From NCBI GenBank assembly GCA_004402895.1, contig SORT01000007.1:1-64000 (forward strand): a stretch of 64,000 nt of DNA. Direction: 5' to 3'. Origin of the DNA: Fidelibacterota bacterium MT.SAG.3 (GTDB lineage: Bacteria > Fidelibacterota > SORT01). Below, piece after piece: positions 60,460-64,000 of this stretch (the stretch's first letter is position 1; each line of letters opens with the position of its first letter). The notes beneath the pieces are model-generated. The model was not told the origin of the DNA. It did not search any database and was given only the letters and a program-made list of their open reading frames with translations. The translations under genes were made by a program, and so were the position numbers.

Positions 60460-60531
60460 TGGGGTGTCGCCAAGTGGCAAGGCACAGGACTTTGATTCCT
60501 GCATTCGGAGGTTCGAATCCTCCCACCCCAG
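60460..60531 (+). tRNA. tRNA-Gln (anticodon UUG)
   Basis: A complete cloverleaf: 7-base acceptor stem TGGGGTG with CACCCCA, D-arm GCC-AAGTGGCAA-GGC, anticodon stem CAGGA/TCCTG around loop CTTTGAT (anticodon TTG), variable loop CATTC, and T-arm GGAGG-TTCGAAT-CCTCC. The discriminator is G. The 3' CCA is not encoded. It lies between ispE and prs. Confidence 0.96.
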
Positions 60532-60547
60532 CAAAATATAGGATAAT

Positions 60548-61498
60548 ATGGGAAGTACTTTAAAAATATTCAGCGGTAGGTCGAACATGCCATTAGCCGA
60601 AGGTATTGCTAACTCTCTCGGTCAGCCCTTAGGAAAGCTTGAGATAGTTGAATTCAAAGACGGCGAACTTTATGTAAAGTATGAGGAAAATATACGTGGA
60701 TGCGACGTTTTTATCATACAATCCACGAATCCGCCCGCAAAAAACTTTCTTGAACTATTTCTGATGATAGATGCGGCAAGAAGAGCTTCAGCTAAGCGAA
60801 TAACGGCGGTAATACCCTATTACGGCTATGCAAGACAGGACAGAAAAAACACGCCGCGAGTTGCGCTTTCTGCCAAATTATTTGCTAACATGATAATTGT
60901 AGCCGGAGCCGACAGGGTAATGGCGATGGACCTGCATTCGCCTCAGATACAGGGATTTTTTGATGTCCCGTTCGATCATTTATATTCATCAATGGTATTG
61001 ATAGAGCATCTGTCGAAGATGGATTTTATTGAGAATGCAATTATAATGGCTCCTGACATAGGTGGAATAAAAATGGCAAGAGCATATGCCCGCCGTCTCG
61101 ACCTTGATCTTGCGGTAATTGATAAAAGAAGAGAGAAAGCCAATAAATCCGAGGTTATGAATATCATCGGCGAGATCGAAGGTAAAAACGTCATACTGCT
61201 TGACGATCTGGTCGATACAGCAGGGACTCTTATCAACGCCGCGGATGCGGCTCTTGAAAAGGGGGCAATAAATGTTTACACAGCGGCAGCGCATCCGGTT
61301 CTTTCGGGTGATTCAATTGAACGGCTGAGAAAATCAGCGATAAAAAAACTCATTGTTACCGACACCATACCATTACCTGATAACGGGAATTCCGATATAT
61401 TGGAAGTTGTGTCGGTTGCAGAAATTTTTGGTAAGGCTATCATGGCTATACATGAAGAACGATCTATCAGCACCTTGTTTGATAGTCAGGATTATTGA
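60548..61498 (+). CDS. prs: Ribose-phosphate pyrophosphokinase
   Basis: Makes PRPP from ribose 5-phosphate and ATP for nucleotide, histidine and NAD synthesis. The 316-residue length is standard. Class I PRS elements are FSGRSNMPLAEGIA, IIQSTNPPAKNFLELFLMID, IPYYGYARQDRKNTPR (flexible catalytic loop), MDLHSPQIQGFFDVPFDHLY and the PRPP-binding LLDDLVDTAGTL. GGATAAT precedes the ATG. The gene follows tRNA-Gln by 16 bases and is followed by rplY after 20 bases. Confidence 0.97.
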   Translation: MGSTLKIFSGRSNMPLAEGIANSLGQPLGKLEIVEFKDGELYVKYEENIRGCDVFIIQSTNPPAKNFLELFLMIDAARRASAKRITAVIPYYGYARQDRKNTPRVALSAKLFANMIIVAGADRVMAMDLHSPQIQGFFDVPFDHLYSSMVLIEHLSKMDFIENAIIMAPDIGGIKMARAYARRLDLDLAVIDKRREKANKSEVMNIIGEIEGKNVILLDDLVDTAGTLINAADAALEKGAINVYTAAAHPVLSGDSIERLRKSAIKKLIVTDTIPLPDNGNSDILEVVSVAEIFGKAIMAIHEERSISTLFDSQDY

Positions 61499-61518
61499 TT
61501 TTATAAAGGAGTAAGGAA

Positions 61519-62220
61519 ATGGCAAATGATGTACTTAATGTGCAAACACGAATAACTGAACGGAAAAGTGATCTCAGCACTGCAAGAAGAAACGGGATAA
61601 TACCGGGTATTTACTATACAGTGGGGAAAGAACCTATTTCTCTAAATGTTAATGAAAGAGAGTTAATGGCTATCATTGCATCCGGTAATGTAATTATCGA
61701 TATGAAAGTGGATGATACAGACTCACAGAAAATTATCATCAAGGATATGCAAATTCATCCGGTTACGGATAAAATTGTTCACGTGGACCTTATGGGGATT
61801 CGGATGGATAAGGAGATAGAAATTTCGATTCCTATTCATTTCGAGGGAGTTCCTGAAGGAGTGAAATTAGGCGGATTGCAGCAGTCTATTTTGAGGGAGC
61901 TTCTTCTTAAAGGCTTACCGGCTGATATTCCTGAGGTTATTAATTTGGAAATCGAGCAACTCGATATCGGTGATTCCATACATGTGCACGAAATAAATAT
62001 TCCGAAAGTCACAATTGTCACTGAAGCTGAATTAGCTATTGTTTCTGTCGTGACACCGAAGATCGTTGAAGAGGAAGTTGTAGAAGAAGAATTGGAAGGT
62101 GTTGAGGGAGAAGAAGGTGAAGAGGCTGTTGAGGGCGAAGGTGAAGGCGAAGGAAAAGAGGGTGAGGGAGAAGCTAAAGCCCCGGAAGATGCAGGTGACA
62201 CTCCATCGCACAAAAAATAA
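61519..62220 (+). CDS. rplY: 50S ribosomal protein L25 (bL25/Ctc, long form)
   Basis: The 233-residue long form of bL25, a 5S rRNA-binding protein. The N-terminal L25 domain (1-92) contains TARRNGIIPGIYY and KIIIKDMQIHPVTDKIVHVD; the TL5-like C-terminal domain (93-185) contains EGVKLGGLQQSILRELLLKG. After residue about 188 the tail is almost entirely Glu, Gly and Val (EEEVVEEELEGVEGEEGEE and more), a low-complexity acidic extension common in this protein. GGAG lies before the ATG. pth follows after 18 bases. Confidence 0.95.
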   Translation: MANDVLNVQTRITERKSDLSTARRNGIIPGIYYTVGKEPISLNVNERELMAIIASGNVIIDMKVDDTDSQKIIIKDMQIHPVTDKIVHVDLMGIRMDKEIEISIPIHFEGVPEGVKLGGLQQSILRELLLKGLPADIPEVINLEIEQLDIGDSIHVHEINIPKVTIVTEAELAIVSVVTPKIVEEEVVEEELEGVEGEEGEEAVEGEGEGEGKEGEGEAKAPEDAGDTPSHKK

Positions 62221-62238
62221 CCTGCATTTCAATTCATC

Positions 62239-62826
62239 TTGAAATGTTTGATAGGATTAGGAAACCCGGGATCGGAATACGAAGGCACGAGGCACAACTT
62301 AGGATATATGGTTGTGGACAGAGTTGCCAAACTTAAGAAAATGGAATTCAAGCCCGGGAAAGGAAAATATTGGGAATCAAAAGACAGAAGCGGTTCATTA
62401 TTGCTTATGAAACCCACAACCTTTATGAATGACAGCGGATTAGCGGTTAACGAGGTAATGGAACGGTATGGTTTTCCTGCATCGAAACTGATGGTAATAT
62501 ATGATGACCTTGACCTGCCCTTAGGCAGCGTTCGCATAAGAAAAAGAGGAGGCGCCGGCGGTCATCATGGAATGGAATCGATCATATACCATCTCAACAG
62601 TGAGGATATTCCCCGAATAAGGTTAGGTATCGATGATGATAATCGTTCTGATGATGTAGATTTTGTATTGTCCCGATTCGAAGAATCTCAATTAGATGAG
62701 GTGGAAAAGACAGTAAATTATGCAGCTGAAGGCGCGTTAGAATTTATTTATAATGATATCAGTAAAAGCATGAATAAATATAATAAACGTGAAAATAATA
62801 ACACAATGAACAGGGAGAAAAATTAG
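62239..62826 (+). CDS. pth: Peptidyl-tRNA hydrolase
   Basis: Releases peptides from prematurely dropped peptidyl-tRNA. Catalytic His19 lies in GTRHNLGY after the LGNPGSEYE motif (7-15); MKPTTFMNDSG and VIYDDLDLPLGSVRIRKRGG follow, with the GGHHGM motif. The 195-residue length is normal, with a basic, Asn-rich tail. The family N-terminus fixes the start at a TTG, yet no Shine-Dalgarno sequence precedes it, so translation may depend on rplY coupling 18 bases upstream. Confidence 0.95.
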   Translation: MKCLIGLGNPGSEYEGTRHNLGYMVVDRVAKLKKMEFKPGKGKYWESKDRSGSLLLMKPTTFMNDSGLAVNEVMERYGFPASKLMVIYDDLDLPLGSVRIRKRGGAGGHHGMESIIYHLNSEDIPRIRLGIDDDNRSDDVDFVLSRFEESQLDEVEKTVNYAAEGALEFIYNDISKSMNKYNKRENNNTMNREKN

Positions 62827-62828
62827 AA

Positions 62829-64000
62829 TTGGAAATTCCGGGTTTTGTAAAGTTGGCGCCGTGGTTTGGAATAGGGGGAATGGTCGTAGCGTTCTTCATT
62901 TACCTTTATATCTCGAAGCAGGATGAAGGAAATGAGAAGATGAAGGAGCTCGCCAAATTGATTCACGACGGTGCGATGGTGTTTTTAAAAAGAGAATACA
63001 CTATTCTCTTGGGATTTATAATTATTGTGACAGGTTTTCTATACATGTTAGCGCCGCAAACTGCTCTTGCTTACGTTGCGGGCGCATTGTGTTCGATGCT
63101 TGCGGGCTTTTTTGGGATGAAAGGAGCTACTAAAGCAAACGTAAGAACTGCTCAAGCAGCGTTAACCGATGGTGAAGCGAAAGCTCTCTCAGTTTCTTTC
63201 TTTGGCGGATCTGTAATGGGACTTTCAGTCGCGAGTCTCGGCTTACTCGGTGTAGGCGTTTTTTTCCTTCTGTTCGGGCAATCTGTCGATACAGCGCATT
63301 ATATTAGCGGATTTGCAATGGGAGCAAGCTCCATAGCGTTATTTGCGAGAGTAGGCGGAGGTATCTTCACCAAAACAGCCGACATAGGAGCCGATCTGGT
63401 AGGTAAGATCGAAGCAGGGATACCGGAAGATGATCCTCGAAATCCGGGAGTGATTGCAGACATGGTTGGCGATAATGTCGGTGATACCGCCGGAATGGGC
63501 GCCGATATCTTTGAGTCTTATGTCGGCTCAATAATAGCCACTATAGCGATCGGGGCAACATCCGCAATGACTCAATCAATGCCGATAAAGTTTATGGCGC
63601 TGCCTCTGATCTTGGCAATGCTCGGTTTGGTTGCTTCCTTGTTCGGAATAGCAACTATTAAATTTTTGAGTAAGGGAAGCCCGGCAGGAGCGCTACGATA
63701 TTCAACAATGATCGCCGCAGGTCTATTTCTCGTAGCCACTTATTATGCGACGGAGATGCTCGGTTTCAGGGGAAGTCTGAGCGAGATGGATGTAACGGGA
63801 ATTTCTTTGTTCTGGTCAGTTGTTGCCGGAACTCTTGCCGGAATTTTCATAGGATTGGCAACGGAATATTATACCGGAGCGGGTCCCGTAATGAGAATAG
63901 CGGAATCATCCAAAACAGGACCAGCAACGAACGCTATTACAGGATTGGCTGTAGGATTCGAAAGCACAACAGTGCCGATTCTGATAATTTGCGCCACGAT
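62829..64000 (+). CDS. hppA: Membrane-bound proton/sodium-translocating pyrophosphatase (partial)
   Basis: The first 390 codons of an ion-pumping pyrophosphatase, cut by the window end. The TTG start has GGGAG about 10 bases upstream. Multiple helices are visible, along with the catalytic loop DIGADLVGKIEAGIPEDDPR and NPGVIADMVGDNVGDTAGMG followed by ADIFESYVGS, which binds Mg-PPi. ATEYYTGAGPVM is the later conserved loop. The residue that separates K-dependent from K-independent enzymes lies beyond the window, so proton versus sodium pumping and K dependence cannot be told. It follows pth after 2 bases. Confidence 0.94.
   Translation, partial: MEIPGFVKLAPWFGIGGMVVAFFIYLYISKQDEGNEKMKELAKLIHDGAMVFLKREYTILLGFIIIVTGFLYMLAPQTALAYVAGALCSMLAGFFGMKGATKANVRTAQAALTDGEAKALSVSFFGGSVMGLSVASLGLLGVGVFFLLFGQSVDTAHYISGFAMGASSIALFARVGGGIFTKTADIGADLVGKIEAGIPEDDPRNPGVIADMVGDNVGDTAGMGADIFESYVGSIIATIAIGATSAMTQSMPIKFMALPLILAMLGLVASLFGIATIKFLSKGSPAGALRYSTMIAAGLFLVATYYATEMLGFRGSLSEMDVTGISLFWSVVAGTLAGIFIGLATEYYTGAGPVMRIAESSKTGPATNAITGLAVGFESTTVPILIICAT

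Noticed and set aside
1-64000. CRISPR arrays, rRNA genes, prophage or integron
   Set aside because: No regularly spaced direct repeats, rRNA signatures, phage structural genes or integrase genes were seen.

Overview
The window reads as a contiguous chromosome segment of moderate to low G+C from a Gram-negative bacterium of the FCB (Fibrobacteres-Chlorobi-Bacteroidetes) supergroup. The evidence is a full-length SprA-type type IX secretion (T9SS) translocon gene, two PorV/PorQ-like outer-membrane proteins, T9SS/FlgD-like C-terminal domains, a TonB receptor paired with a DUF4249 lipoprotein, a GlmU-like nucleotidyltransferase typical of this group, and signal peptides that usually leave an N-terminal Gln. 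A Marinimicrobia (SAR406)-like or related lineage is my best guess, but that is inference and no 16S gene is present. No CRISPR array, prophage or integron was seen.

Layout. 151-8174 (+): queD, then catabolic genes (thiolase, crotonase, flavin reductase-like protein, Zn alcohol dehydrogenase), a molybdenum-hydroxylase maturation trio (MocA-like, XdhC, YqeB/EF2563-like) and an aconitase-family large subunit with no small subunit beside it. 8236-10389 (-): NodB deacetylase and PlsC-type acyltransferase. 10740-20956 (+): rdgB, sprA, a glutaminyl-cyclase-like M28 lipoprotein, an unknown protein, a GlmU-like protein and a NicO-like membrane protein. 21070-27102 (+): TonB receptor with DUF4249 lipoprotein, a small unknown gene followed by two hairpins, etfBA, and a STAS protein. 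27338-29911 (-): an ECF sigma factor, its anti-sigma factor and a secreted protein built from two copies of an unrecognised domain; a secreted HEAT-repeat gene with a frameshift lies divergently beside it. 31221-35444 (-): a tight four-gene surface operon (lipoprotein, beta-propeller with FlgD-like end, two PorV-like proteins). 35615-39034 (+): a metal-uptake cluster (His-rich small protein, porin, ZnuA-like binding protein, ZnuB-like permease) with no ATPase gene. 39120-45400: GtrA, acyl-CoA dehydrogenase, PEBP, two paralogous lipoproteins, a divergent polysaccharide deacetylase, a PdxJ homologue that has lost its catalytic residues, and asparaginase. 45398-45945 is a scar: an IS3-family orfA remnant joined to the orphan C-terminal domain of a T9SS cargo protein. 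46102-49372 holds a beta-barrel protein, an RMDN-like TPR protein and an outer-membrane-type gene broken by one amber codon. 49538-64000 is housekeeping: uvrA, split transketolase, ruvB, queA, ispD, ispF, dedA, gltX, ispE, tRNA-Gln, prs, rplY, pth and the start of a membrane pyrophosphatase gene.

How it fits together. Lipid or acyl-CoA oxidation (thiolase, crotonase, acyl-CoA dehydrogenase, EtfAB) recurs through the window. The surface theme is strongest: SprA, PorV-like proteins, sorting domains, many A|Q signal-peptide sites, and a putative glutaminyl cyclase directly behind sprA. Queuosine (queD, queA) and MEP isoprenoid genes (ispD, ispF, ispE) are the main biosynthetic elements. Several genes are damaged or degenerate (HEAT gene, amber-interrupted gene, IS/T9SS scar, PdxJ), and these are the most useful places to look again.
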